From: Rhodopseudomonas palustris
GTDB lineage: Bacteria; Pseudomonadota; Alphaproteobacteria; Rhizobiales; Xanthobacteraceae
Direction of reading: 5' to 3'
DNA: 64,000 nt
Assembly (NCBI RefSeq): GCF_007005445.1
Contig: NZ_CP041387.1
Location: 2,294,001 to 2,358,000, forward strand
The position numbers and the translations under genes were made by a program. The notes under the pieces were generated by a model. It made no database searches. It was given only the letters and a program-made list of their open reading frames with translations, and was not told where the DNA came from. How positions within the stretch are numbered: position 1 is the first letter of the stretch; each line of letters starts with the position of its first letter. Shown piece by piece: positions 29,777-37,542 of this stretch.

Positions 29777-31057
29777 TCAAGCGGGCTCGACGCCGCACCA
29801 TTCGGCGATGAACAGTGCGGTCGCCTTAGTCGATTGGCGCAACGAATCCAGATCGATGTACTCGTTGAAGCCGTGCATGGCTTCGCCCGACGCACCGAAG
29901 CATAGGCTCGGGATGTTGTAGTTGAGACCATAGAACCGGGTATCGGTCAGGGCGGTGAACACCAGATCCTGTACGTCGCTGCCGTACACAGCCTGATACG
30001 CCTTGCCGAACGCAGCTTCCGGCTCGGCGGCGTTCTTCAACTCGTAGCCCTCGGAGAGAAAGCCCGACCACTCGACCTGGGGCGGATTGTTCGACAGGAA
30101 GCGGTGGTCGCGCGCTGCCGCCGCGACGCAGGCCAAAATCTCGGCCTGATGATCGGCGACCGACCAGCCTGGCAGGATCGCAATCCGGCAATCGACGTCG
30201 CACCACGCCGGAACGCTGGACGCCCAGTCGCCGCCTTTGATGATGCCGGGATTGAAGTTGATCGGATGCGCCAGCGTCTTGAAGTGCGGATCGCTGGCCG
30301 CACGGCGATTCCACTCCTCCTCGAGTTTTCCAAGCGCTTCGATCAGATGATAGGCGGCCGTAATCGCATTCGAGCCCGAGCCAGCAGTGGCAACGTGCAC
30401 CGGATAGCCGCGCACCTTCAATCGAAACCAGATCACTCCGACCTGCGATCGCACCATCTTGCCGCCGGTCGGCTCCGGGATGAAACAGGCATCGGCGCGA
30501 TAGCCGCGCTGCAACGTGGAGAGCGCGCCGACACCGGTGCTCTCCTCTTCGATCACCGATTGGAAATGAATGCGGCCCGTCGGGCGCAAGCCGGCGGCCT
30601 TGATCGCATCCAGCGCATACAGCGCGCCGATGGTGCCGGACTTCATGTCGCAGGCGCCGCGGCCATACATCCGGCCGTCCTTGATCACGGGCGAAAACGG
30701 CGGGGTGTCCCACATCTCGAGCGGCCCCGCCGGCACCACGTCGCAATGGCCCTGCAGGATCAACGAACGGCCGGCATTGTTGGACGGACGATAGGTGCCC
30801 ACCACCGTCCGCGCCTTCGAAAAATCGTGCTCGATCGGACCATAGCCGCGCAGGTCTTTCAGATCGTCGAGTTCGATATGCCAGTCGTCGACCTCGTAGC
30901 CGCGCTGCCGCAACAGATCAGCCATCATGTCCTGACACGGGCCTTCTGCGCCGCGGGTGCTTGGAATCGCGACAAAATGACGGGTGGTGGCGAGTTGGGT
31001 ATCGAAACCGGCATCGACGGCGTCGAGAATGCGGCGGTTGAGATCGTCGTCGCTCAT
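29777..31057 (-). CDS. M20-family metallo-deacylase/amidohydrolase (ArgE/DapE-like)
   Basis: This 426-residue protein belongs to the ArgE/DapE/ACY1/CPG2 group of di-zinc hydrolases that cleave N-acyl or peptide amide bonds. Metal and catalytic residues are in place: GHCDVV (H104, D106), the bridging Asp in YGRGACDMKSG (D137), the catalytic pair EE at 170-171, PEPTGG, and a late HGFNEYID histidine. Length fits the deacetylase subgroup. No amino-acid biosynthesis genes are nearby, so acetylornithine or succinyl-DAP cannot be assumed; a salvage or detoxifying role is possible. Confidence 0.9.
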   Translation of the reverse strand: MSDDDLNRRILDAVDAGFDTQLATTRHFVAIPSTRGAEGPCQDMMADLLRQRGYEVDDWHIELDDLKDLRGYGPIEHDFSKARTVVGTYRPSNNAGRSLILQGHCDVVPAGPLEMWDTPPFSPVIKDGRMYGRGACDMKSGTIGALYALDAIKAAGLRPTGRIHFQSVIEEESTGVGALSTLQRGYRADACFIPEPTGGKMVRSQVGVIWFRLKVRGYPVHVATAGSGSNAITAAYHLIEALGKLEEEWNRRAASDPHFKTLAHPINFNPGIIKGGDWASSVPAWCDVDCRIAILPGWSVADHQAEILACVAAAARDHRFLSNNPPQVEWSGFLSEGYELKNAAEPEAAFGKAYQAVYGSDVQDLVFTALTDTRFYGLNYNIPSLCFGASGEAMHGFNEYIDLDSLRQSTKATALFIAEWCGVEPA

Positions 31058-31190
31058 GCGGATGTGCGCTCCTTGTTGTTCGTTCTGACACCGGCGCGCG
31101 GATCAAACCACAGATCGCCCGATTTTCCATGCAGTTTGGCCCTGCACTCGAATCATGCCCTCATGCCGCACGCCCCGATCAGGAGATCTG

Positions 31191-31451
31191 ATGTTCGCCT
31201 CTCACCATCCCCGAACGCCGCTCACCACGCTCGCACTCGGCGTTGCCGCCGTCCTGGCGGTCGCTGCCCCCGCCGCGGCACAGCAGCAGGTCTCGCGCGA
31301 GCAGGACATCACCAGCCTGCGGCTTGGTCAGAAGATCCTGGTCGACGACGGATCGTGCCCCAACGGTCAGATCAAGGAGATCACCGGAGCGACGCTATCG
31401 GCTTCGGGCGTCACCGCGACACGGAAGTGCATTCAGCGGGTCCGCCGCTGA
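31191..31451 (+). CDS. Small secreted protein of unknown function
   Basis: This 86-residue protein has a signal peptide (TLALGVAAVLAVAAPAAAQQ) and a short mature part with two cysteines (DDGSCPNGQIKEITG, ATRKCIQRVRR), likely one disulfide. It starts at ATG 31191, with AGGAG 5 nt upstream. Similar small proteins are common in Bradyrhizobium and Rhodopseudomonas, but the function is not known. Confidence 0.78.
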   Translation: MFASHHPRTPLTTLALGVAAVLAVAAPAAAQQQVSREQDITSLRLGQKILVDDGSCPNGQIKEITGATLSASGVTATRKCIQRVRR

Positions 31452-31478
31452 GGCGCCAGACACTCTGCGGCAGCGCCG

Positions 31479-31841
31479 CTAATCGAGCGGGTCGAACATG
31501 CACTGGAGCGCCGGCTTGGCGATCAACGTAAAGGTCGCGTTGATCTGAGACTGCTTGGTGCGCGGCACCCAATCGTTATCGATGGACGGAACGCCGCTTT
31601 CGCGGATGCCACGAAGCAAGGCGAGACGAAGATCGCTGTCGGGCACCATCGCGGCGGCGTGATCGTGCAGACAGCGACACACCGCATCCGGATGCGCCCA
31701 CCGCCCTGTCATGTGTATCGTGCACTGCCGGATGAAATCGGTGCGCGCGTCCTGAACGACGAACAGCGACCGTGTCTGCGCTTGCGCCGCGCTACCGATC
31801 ATCAGCCCGAGGCCGACCACCAGCGCCGACATCCGTAGCAT
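31479..31841 (-). CDS. Small exported cysteine-containing protein, unknown function
   Basis: This protein of about 120 residues begins MLRMSALVVGLGLMIGSAAQAQ (signal peptide). The mature part has four cysteines (RQCTIHMTG, AVCRCLHDHAAA, LQCMFDPLD) and an His-x-His after the central CRC, so a disulfide or metal site is possible. The start at 31841 gives a signal peptide; the longer frame upstream does not. It is convergent with the previous small gene, 27 bp apart. Confidence 0.68.
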   Translation of the reverse strand: MLRMSALVVGLGLMIGSAAQAQTRSLFVVQDARTDFIRQCTIHMTGRWAHPDAVCRCLHDHAAAMVPDSDLRLALLRGIRESGVPSIDNDWVPRTKQSQINATFTLIAKPALQCMFDPLD

Positions 31842-32636
31842 GGTCACCAATTCACCCACTCCGTGCGGCGACGTCGCCACCTCGCCTGCCTGAACCCGCG
31901 CAGCCGGGCGCGAGCCAGACGACCGACGGCAGCTTCGTACCAATCACCCGCCGTTTGCGGCGATGATCGCTGCTGCGTCCGTTGACGGGTTGATAACCAC
32001 GCTGTGTTTCCTGACTGCTGCGCCGCCGAGGCCATTTGGTTTCGTCCCACGTCCGAATTGTTTCGTGGGCGCGGCGGCGACGAAACATTCGAGGGAAAAT
32101 CATTGGCTTTTCAGAGCGACCGACTCTGGGTTCCGGAGCCGCGGCACACGACTAAAGTCGCCCATCCGGGGCTCCTATGGTCGCCGGCGGTGACATCACC
32201 ACGTCATCAACCGGCGCGTAGTTAGCCCATCCTAGAGGAGCCGACGACCGGCGAATACCGCCAATGGTCTCTGCTCTCCTCGATTACCAACACTAACCGG
32301 CTTGTTTCGAGGCTAGTAATTTCATTGGATCGGCATTACAAATGAGAAGTTGCGGAGCTTGGCGTGTTCGAGCTTTGAACCGCGCTGTGACGTCGGGTGC
32401 AGATCATCGCGGTTCGGCAATCGCGACCGCAGCGAAGACCTGCACGTTGAGGATCTGGACGATCGAGAGCTGGACGTCGAAAGCCTCGACGCCCGCGTTC
32501 GGGACGCTAACGGATCCCCCGTCGCACCGGCTCGCCGGACTGCGTCACGAAAAGCCCGCTCCGGTGTGGATCATGTCGCCTCGGCGAGGCGGCAACGATT
32601 CACGCCGATCGACGTTAACAAACGATGGAGGAAATC
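31842..32636. other. Gene-poor region with an imperfect cruciform
   Basis: About 800 bp without a convincing gene. Overlapping short frames on both strands are all basic and low-quality. An interrupted inverted repeat lies at 32039-32086 (GTTTCGTC/GACGAAAC outer arms, CCCACG/CGTGGG inner arms). Local composition is less GC-skewed by codon position than neighbouring genes. It may be decayed sequence or an unrecognised RNA; nothing more can be supported. Confidence 0.5.
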
Positions 32637-32891
32637 ATGATGGCCGGTAATGCCCTCGGCGACGGCGGCAGCAGCGATCGCACTGCAGAGCGGCGTCTTT
32701 CCCCGCGCACCGATCCTCACCACGAACGGCGCAGAGGTGTTGCGACGTCGGGTGAGATGGCCTTGCAAGGGCCGTTCGGCCATCCCGCCACCCAATGCAT
32801 GCCGCAGCGGCTGGTCAGGCTGGTCGGCTATCGTGCTCCGGCGCACGGCACGACGTTGGAACCGATAGCGAACGACCGGGAGACCGCCTGA
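32637..32891 (+). CDS. Possible small hydrophilic protein
   Basis: This open frame of 84 codons begins with two ATGs 5 nt after a perfect GGAGG (32627-32631). The product is polar, without membrane segments or a known domain, and other frames overlap it on both strands, so coding is uncertain. It is followed 24 bp later by a strong hairpin. Confidence 0.3.
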   Translation: MMAGNALGDGGSSDRTAERRLSPRTDPHHERRRGVATSGEMALQGPFGHPATQCMPQRLVRLVGYRAPAHGTTLEPIANDRETA

Positions 32892-32915
32892 GGCGAGACG
32901 GCCTCCCTTTGCTAC

Positions 32916-32946
32916 TTCGGCGCTTCGATAGCCTCGAAGCGCCGAA
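32916..32946. terminator. Strong hairpin between convergent units
   Basis: TTCGGCGCTTCGA and TCGAAGCGCCGAA form a perfect 13-bp stem with a 5-nt loop. It lies between the possible small gene and the convergent creA gene. No U-run follows on either strand, so it may be a weak or Rho-assisted terminator or an mRNA-stabilising stem for the creA 3' end. Confidence 0.5.
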
Positions 32947-32958
32947 TGGTGCGAACGA

Positions 32959-33014
32959 TCAATTGAAGGCGCTCAATTGAAGACAGTCAATTGAAGACGG
33001 CTATTTGAAGAAGT
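32959..33014. repeat. Four-unit 14-bp tandem repeat crossing the creA stop codon
   Basis: Units TCAATTGAAGGCGC, TCAATTGAAGACAG, TCAATTGAAGACGG and CTATTTGAAGAAGT follow one another without gaps. The fourth unit is the 3' end of creA and contains its stop codon. The three outer units lie downstream. The series looks like slippage or duplication of the creA end. Confidence 0.8.
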
Positions 33015-33546
33015 CCCCGCATTTCTCCACGGTGGTGTCTCCACCCCACGGCATCACCGGCACCGACGAGGTCGAGTTCTTCGGCGAGCCTTCGATCAGG
33101 CGGTCCGAGTACACCATATAGACCAGGACATTGCGCTTCGGGTCGCAGCCGCGGACGATCTGCATCTTCTTGAAGAACACGGACCGACGTTTGCTGAACA
33201 TGTCGTCGCCCTGATCCAGCTTGCCCTTGAAGTGAATCGGACCGACCTGACGGCACGCCAGCGAGATGTCCGAGACTTCCTCGGCGAGGCCGAGCCAGCC
33301 TTTGAAGCCGCCGCGCTCCGGCACCGTGAAATGACAGGCGACGCCCTGCACCTCGGGATCGTCGACCGCATAGACCGCAAGCTTGTCGTTCGGGCTGAGC
33401 AGCTTGAACACCGTCGAACGGCGGAAGATCAGGTCAGGATCGTCCGCTGCTGCGGCGGTGGATACGCCCACGGCCGCGAGTGCGAGCAGCGCAAGCGCGC
33501 CCGATTTGAAGCGTGAGACGCAAAAGAGAGAGGCACGCCGGTTCAT
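33001..33546 (-). CDS. creA: CreA family periplasmic protein
   Basis: This 181-residue protein has a signal peptide (LALLALAAVGVSTAAAAD) followed by a CreA domain with the family pattern: VACHFTVPERGGFKGWLGLA (about 63-82), the segment SLACRQVGP with its cysteine, and FKKMQIVRGCDPKRNVLVYM. CreA is widespread and periplasmic, with no established function. The start at 33546 is supported by GGAG 6 nt upstream; the ATG at 33558 lacks one. Its stop lies in the last unit of a 14-bp tandem repeat. Confidence 0.88.
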   Translation of the reverse strand: MNRRASLFCVSRFKSGALALLALAAVGVSTAAAADDPDLIFRRSTVFKLLSPNDKLAVYAVDDPEVQGVACHFTVPERGGFKGWLGLAEEVSDISLACRQVGPIHFKGKLDQGDDMFSKRRSVFFKKMQIVRGCDPKRNVLVYMVYSDRLIEGSPKNSTSSVPVMPWGGDTTVEKCGDFFK

Positions 33547-33756
33547 CGAAGTCTCCATAGCAACGGTTCTGTGCATTTGGTGCGCAGATCGCCGGTTTGA
33601 AAGATGCAACTCTTGCCCGCCGCCGCGTTTAACCTCCGGTGAAGCTTTTTTGTTACGGTCTGTCAGGTCGTGAGGTCGTTCGCAGGGAGCGTGAACGTGC
33701 CTGATGCCAGAGAGACTCATCTAACATTCTGGCGGCAAGATTCGGGGAAGAGCCAC

Positions 33757-35265
33757 GTGCGCGTATTTCACGGCGATGCCGATCGCACCGATCGACGTTA
33801 CTCCTGCACCGGCAACTGCCGTGTCGGCCATTCGACGCTGTCTCGCACAACGCTGGGGGCCGGCGTTCTGGCAATTGCCATCGCGGCCGCACCTGCCGCA
33901 GAAGCGTCGCCCTATTGGTACTGGTCGGAGGAAGCGCCGATCTACGAGGCACCGCCACCTCCCGCGCCGAAGCGGCAGCCCCCTCGCAAGCGGCTTCAAC
34001 TCGACCACCAGCTCGAAAGGCAGATCGAAAAACAGGCATCGAAACCGCAGGGTCCGGTGGTGATAGCGGTCTCGATCGAGCAGCAGAAGCTCCGTGTCTA
34101 CGACGCCAACGGCCTGTTTGCCGAAACCCCGGTGTCGACCGGCATGCGTGGTCACGCGACGCCGCTGGGCGTGTTCAGCGTTATTCAGAAGAACAAATAC
34201 CACCGCTCCAACATCTACAGCGGCGCCCCGATGCCCTACATGCAGCGCATCACCTGGTCGGGCATCGCCCTCCATGCCGGTGCGCTTCCCGGCTATCCGG
34301 CGTCGCACGGCTGCATCCGGATGCCGATGCCGTTCGCGATCAAGATGTGGGGCTGGACCCGGATGGGCGCCCGCGTGATCGTCTCGGCGGGCGACGTCAC
34401 CCCGGCCAGCTTCGCGCACCCGCTGCTGGCGACGAAGAAGCTGGCGCCAGATCCCGAACCGATGGTCGCAGACTCGCCCGAGGCGGCGATCACCGCCAAG
34501 CCGGACCAGAAAGCTGCGGTCGACAGATCGGCCGATCAGATCATCGCCCCTGAAGGGCTGCGGCGCGGCATCGCGCTCGACAGCGACAAACCTACGGCGG
34601 CGGCGCCGGTGCGAACGGCGGACGCGGCCGCTGCAGCCGTCACCCTCACCGACGCCTCGTCCGGCAAAGCCGGCTCCGACAAGGCGACGGAAACGGGCGA
34701 TGCCGGCGCCCCGGCCAAGCCGCAGGACAAGATCGCGACCGTCCAGGCCGACCAACAGCCCGCCCAAGGCCAGTCGAATGCAGCGGCCGCGGAAGCCTCG
34801 ACCGCGACCGCCCTCCCGGCTCCGAATCCGAGGCAGCAGATCGCCGCGTTCGTCAGTGGCAAAGACAGCCGGCTGTATGTGCGGCAGAACCAGACGCCGC
34901 TGTTCGACGTTCCGGTGACGATCGCGGCAGGCGACCGGCCGCTCGGCACCCATGTTTTCACCGCCGAACTCGGCAACGACCAGAGCGTCCGCTGGACGGT
35001 GATGTCGCCGGCTGCGGCAACTCATGCGGAACCTGAAGTGCGGAGCAAATCCCGCCGTTCCGGCAATACTCTGGCGCGCGAAGCCAAGGCGCCGCGTGAA
35101 GCCAACAGCCCGGCTGAAGCCCTCGACCGGCTGACGATTCCGCCGGAAGCCCTGAAGCGGATCGCTGAAGCGCTGACCAACGGTGGCTCACTGATCGTGT
35201 CCGACCACAGCATCTCGGCCGGCGAAACCGGCAAAGGCACCGATTTCATCGTCCCGCTCAACTAG
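33757..35265 (+). CDS. L,D-transpeptidase (YkuD domain) with long disordered tail
   Basis: This protein of about 502 residues has an N-terminal export segment, a Pro-rich linker (APPPPAPKRQPPRKR) and a YkuD domain (about residues 85-215) with the catalytic motif SHGCIRMP (Cys186 in this numbering) and the upstream HAGALPG histidine. Such enzymes make 3-3 cross-links in peptidoglycan or attach lipoproteins to it. The remaining 280 residues are low-complexity, Ala/Asp/Lys-rich, with a second short conserved patch (SRLYVRQNQTPLFDVPVTIA) that resembles the start of another YkuD-like fold without a catalytic Cys. GTG 33757 is used with GGGGAA upstream; GTG 33670 is an alternative. Confidence 0.87.
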   Translation: MRVFHGDADRTDRRYSCTGNCRVGHSTLSRTTLGAGVLAIAIAAAPAAEASPYWYWSEEAPIYEAPPPPAPKRQPPRKRLQLDHQLERQIEKQASKPQGPVVIAVSIEQQKLRVYDANGLFAETPVSTGMRGHATPLGVFSVIQKNKYHRSNIYSGAPMPYMQRITWSGIALHAGALPGYPASHGCIRMPMPFAIKMWGWTRMGARVIVSAGDVTPASFAHPLLATKKLAPDPEPMVADSPEAAITAKPDQKAAVDRSADQIIAPEGLRRGIALDSDKPTAAAPVRTADAAAAAVTLTDASSGKAGSDKATETGDAGAPAKPQDKIATVQADQQPAQGQSNAAAAEASTATALPAPNPRQQIAAFVSGKDSRLYVRQNQTPLFDVPVTIAAGDRPLGTHVFTAELGNDQSVRWTVMSPAAATHAEPEVRSKSRRSGNTLAREAKAPREANSPAEALDRLTIPPEALKRIAEALTNGGSLIVSDHSISAGETGKGTDFIVPLN

Positions 35266-35421
35266 CCGTTTCCGGGCTGTCGAATCTGCGGGCAACTCCC
35301 GGACCGCGTCAAAAACCGTTGGCGCCACTGCTGGCGAGCCTCTACCTTGTGCGGCGCGTGCGCCGGCCCGACTCGGCCGGCCCCGCAGTCTCGGACGAGC
35401 ATACGGCGGAAGGACTTCGGC

Positions 35422-36381
35422 ATGCGGATCACGGCAGCTTTGATCGTTGCAGGTGTGGTTTCCCTCGGGACCACCGCGGCCATGGCGCAGGCTCCGAAGG
35501 CGGCCACCGCCGCTGCCCCGCAGCCGGCCGCCGCCCCGTTGGCCGCCGCGCCCGCTCCGGCGCCCGCCCCGCAACCGGCGGCCGCGGCCAAACCGGTCTG
35601 CGCCAATCCGGACGCGCTCGGCGTCGGCCGCATCGTCGAGATCGACACCACCGGCGGTCCCGGCTTCGGCTTCGAGCATTTCAAGCAGCTCGACTTCCTG
35701 CGCGACAAGGAAGTGGTGCTGACCTTCGACGACGGTCCGTGGCAGGCGACCACGCCGGCGGTGCTGAAGGCGCTGGCCGACCAGTGCACCCGCGCGATCT
35801 TCTTCCCGATCGGCAAACACGCCACCTACTATCCGGAATTGCTGAAGCAGGTCGCCGCCGCCGGCCATACCGTGGGCGCGCACACCTGGTCGCACGCCAA
35901 TCTGGCCAACAAGAAGCTCACCGAGCAGCAGGCCAAGGACGAGATCGAGAAGGGTTTCGCTGCGGTGAAGTGGGCGATCGGCGGCGCGCCGGCGCCGTTC
36001 TTCCGCTTCCCGGCGCTGCAGCACCCGCCGGCGCTGGTGACCTATCTGGGCACCCGCAACGTCGCGATGTTCTCCTGCGACCTCGACTCGTTCGACTTCA
36101 AGGCGCGCAAGTCACAGCAGGTGGTCGACACCGTGATGAACAAGCTCGACAAGCGCGGCAAGGGCATCATCCTGATGCACGATTTCCAGAAGAGCACCGC
36201 CGAGGCGCTGCCGGAACTGCTGCGGCGGCTGAAAGCCGGCGGCTACAAGGTGGTGCACATGCGCGCCAAGGCGCCGGTGCAGACGCTGCCGCAATACGAC
36301 GAGGAACTCGTCAAGAGCTCGGCGCTGCCGACGGTAAGCACCCGGCCGGTCAACGCCGTGGTTCAGACCGTCTCCGAATAG
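35422..36381 (+). CDS. Polysaccharide deacetylase (NodB homology domain)
   Basis: This 319-residue protein has a signal peptide (ending AAMAQ), a Pro/Ala-rich linker (residues 25-60) and a complete NodB domain. It shows TFDDGPWQATTP (101-112, catalytic and metal Asp), the metal-binding HTWSHANL histidines, FFRFPAL and the C-terminal ILMHDF histidine. It should remove N-acetyl groups from an envelope polymer such as peptidoglycan or an exopolysaccharide, in the periplasm. It follows the L,D-transpeptidase by 156 bp, which supports a cell-wall role. Confidence 0.93.
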   Translation: MRITAALIVAGVVSLGTTAAMAQAPKAATAAAPQPAAAPLAAAPAPAPAPQPAAAAKPVCANPDALGVGRIVEIDTTGGPGFGFEHFKQLDFLRDKEVVLTFDDGPWQATTPAVLKALADQCTRAIFFPIGKHATYYPELLKQVAAAGHTVGAHTWSHANLANKKLTEQQAKDEIEKGFAAVKWAIGGAPAPFFRFPALQHPPALVTYLGTRNVAMFSCDLDSFDFKARKSQQVVDTVMNKLDKRGKGIILMHDFQKSTAEALPELLRRLKAGGYKVVHMRAKAPVQTLPQYDEELVKSSALPTVSTRPVNAVVQTVSE

Positions 36382-36418
36382 CCGGCCGCAGTTCCCTGAT
36401 GCGGATCGCAACGCGCCG

Positions 36419-36982
36419 ATGACGGCGACGACGGGATTGACGATCGAAGGCTGCGTGATCGTGTCGGCGGAGGGCAACCTCGCCGACGCTGATCGGCTGA
36501 TGCCGGACGCGCTGAAATTCCCCGGCGATCAGGCGTTCTTCGCCGCCGCGCTCGACCGCGCCGACCTGATCGTGCACGGCCGCAATTCGTTCGAGGACCA
36601 GCCGAACTCGCCGCTGCGCCGCCGCCTGATCGTGACCCGGCAGGTCGCCGGCCTGGCACCCGACCCGTCGAACCCGAAAGCGGTGCTGTGGAATCCGGCC
36701 GGCGCCTCGTTCGAAGACGCCTGCATCCGCGCCGGCGTGAGCAGCGGCACGGTAGCGATCATCGGCGGGCCCGACGTGTTCGCGCTGTTCTTCGATCGCT
36801 ACGACACGTTCTTTCTGTCGCAGGCGCCGCACGCGCGGCTGCCGGGCGGCGAGCCGTGCTTTCCGGGCGTGCCCGAGCGGACGCCCGAGCAGATCCTGTC
36901 GGCACACGGCCTATGCCCGGCCGACCGGCAGATCCTCGACGCCGACCACGACGTCAGCGTCACCGCCTGGCGCCGCAGCTAA
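36419..36982 (+). CDS. Dihydrofolate reductase-like protein (RibD C-terminal-type fold)
   Basis: This 187-residue protein has a DHFR/RibD-C-like nucleotide-binding fold: an HGRNSFED segment (about 58-65) and an IIGGPDVFALFFDRYDTFFL stretch (about 117-136), the NADPH-loop region. It is not the canonical folA; many such proteins have unknown substrates. It starts 37 bp after the deacetylase gene and converges on the DoxX gene 7 bp away. Confidence 0.75.
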   Translation: MTATTGLTIEGCVIVSAEGNLADADRLMPDALKFPGDQAFFAAALDRADLIVHGRNSFEDQPNSPLRRRLIVTRQVAGLAPDPSNPKAVLWNPAGASFEDACIRAGVSSGTVAIIGGPDVFALFFDRYDTFFLSQAPHARLPGGEPCFPGVPERTPEQILSAHGLCPADRQILDADHDVSVTAWRRS

Positions 36983-36989
36983 GCGAGGG

Positions 36990-37430
36990 TCAGGCGTGGC
37001 CACCGGACGCGGCGCCGCCCCTGCCGATCCCGGCGATGATCAGCAGGCCGCCGACCAACGACAGGTTCTTCAGCGCGACCGTCAGATTGGTCTGAGCATC
37101 CGGGCCGGTCTGATTCCAGAAGTCGTGGAAGTAGTAGGTTCCGACCGCGACGAATACGATCAACACCAGCGCACAGAACCGCGCGCCAAAGTTCAGCGCG
37201 ATCAGCAGACCGCACAACAGCTCGATGCCGCCCGCCGCCAGCGCCAGCATCTGAGCGAACGGCATGCCGGCCGCCTGCTCGAGCTGCGCCGTGTAGCTGA
37301 CCAGCATCTCCGGCACCACGAACTTGCCGGCCGCCTGAGTGGTCGCAGGCAGGTTGAGCAGCTTGGATGCGCCGGAGAAGATGAACAGGACGGAGAACAG
37401 AAAGCGCCCGAGTGCGATCAAGACCGACAT
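36990..37430 (-). CDS. DoxX-family membrane protein
   Basis: This protein of about 146 residues has four membrane helices and the DoxX pattern: RFLFSVLFIFSGASKLLN at the start, GIELLCGLLIALNFGARFCA (about 87-106) and FHDFWNQTGPDAQ before the last helix. DoxX proteins are linked to redox or sulfur metabolism in some bacteria, but here the role is not known. ATG 37430 follows GGGG at 6 nt; ATG 37436 is an alternative. Confidence 0.88.
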   Translation of the reverse strand: MSVLIALGRFLFSVLFIFSGASKLLNLPATTQAAGKFVVPEMLVSYTAQLEQAAGMPFAQMLALAAGGIELLCGLLIALNFGARFCALVLIVFVAVGTYYFHDFWNQTGPDAQTNLTVALKNLSLVGGLLIIAGIGRGGAASGGHA

Positions 37431-37542
37431 TGGCATCCCCGCTTGCCGGCGGCAAGCGCGCCGCCGGGCGCCGTCAGTATGAGCACGGCGCAGCGGGTTT
37501 TCCAACGTACAAAACGCACCAGTCCGACAGGCTGCGGCGCGG

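Noticed and set aside
31852..32103. Minus-strand 83-codon frame in the gene-poor region
   Set aside because: Very Arg-rich, no ribosome site, overlapped by other frames of equal quality.
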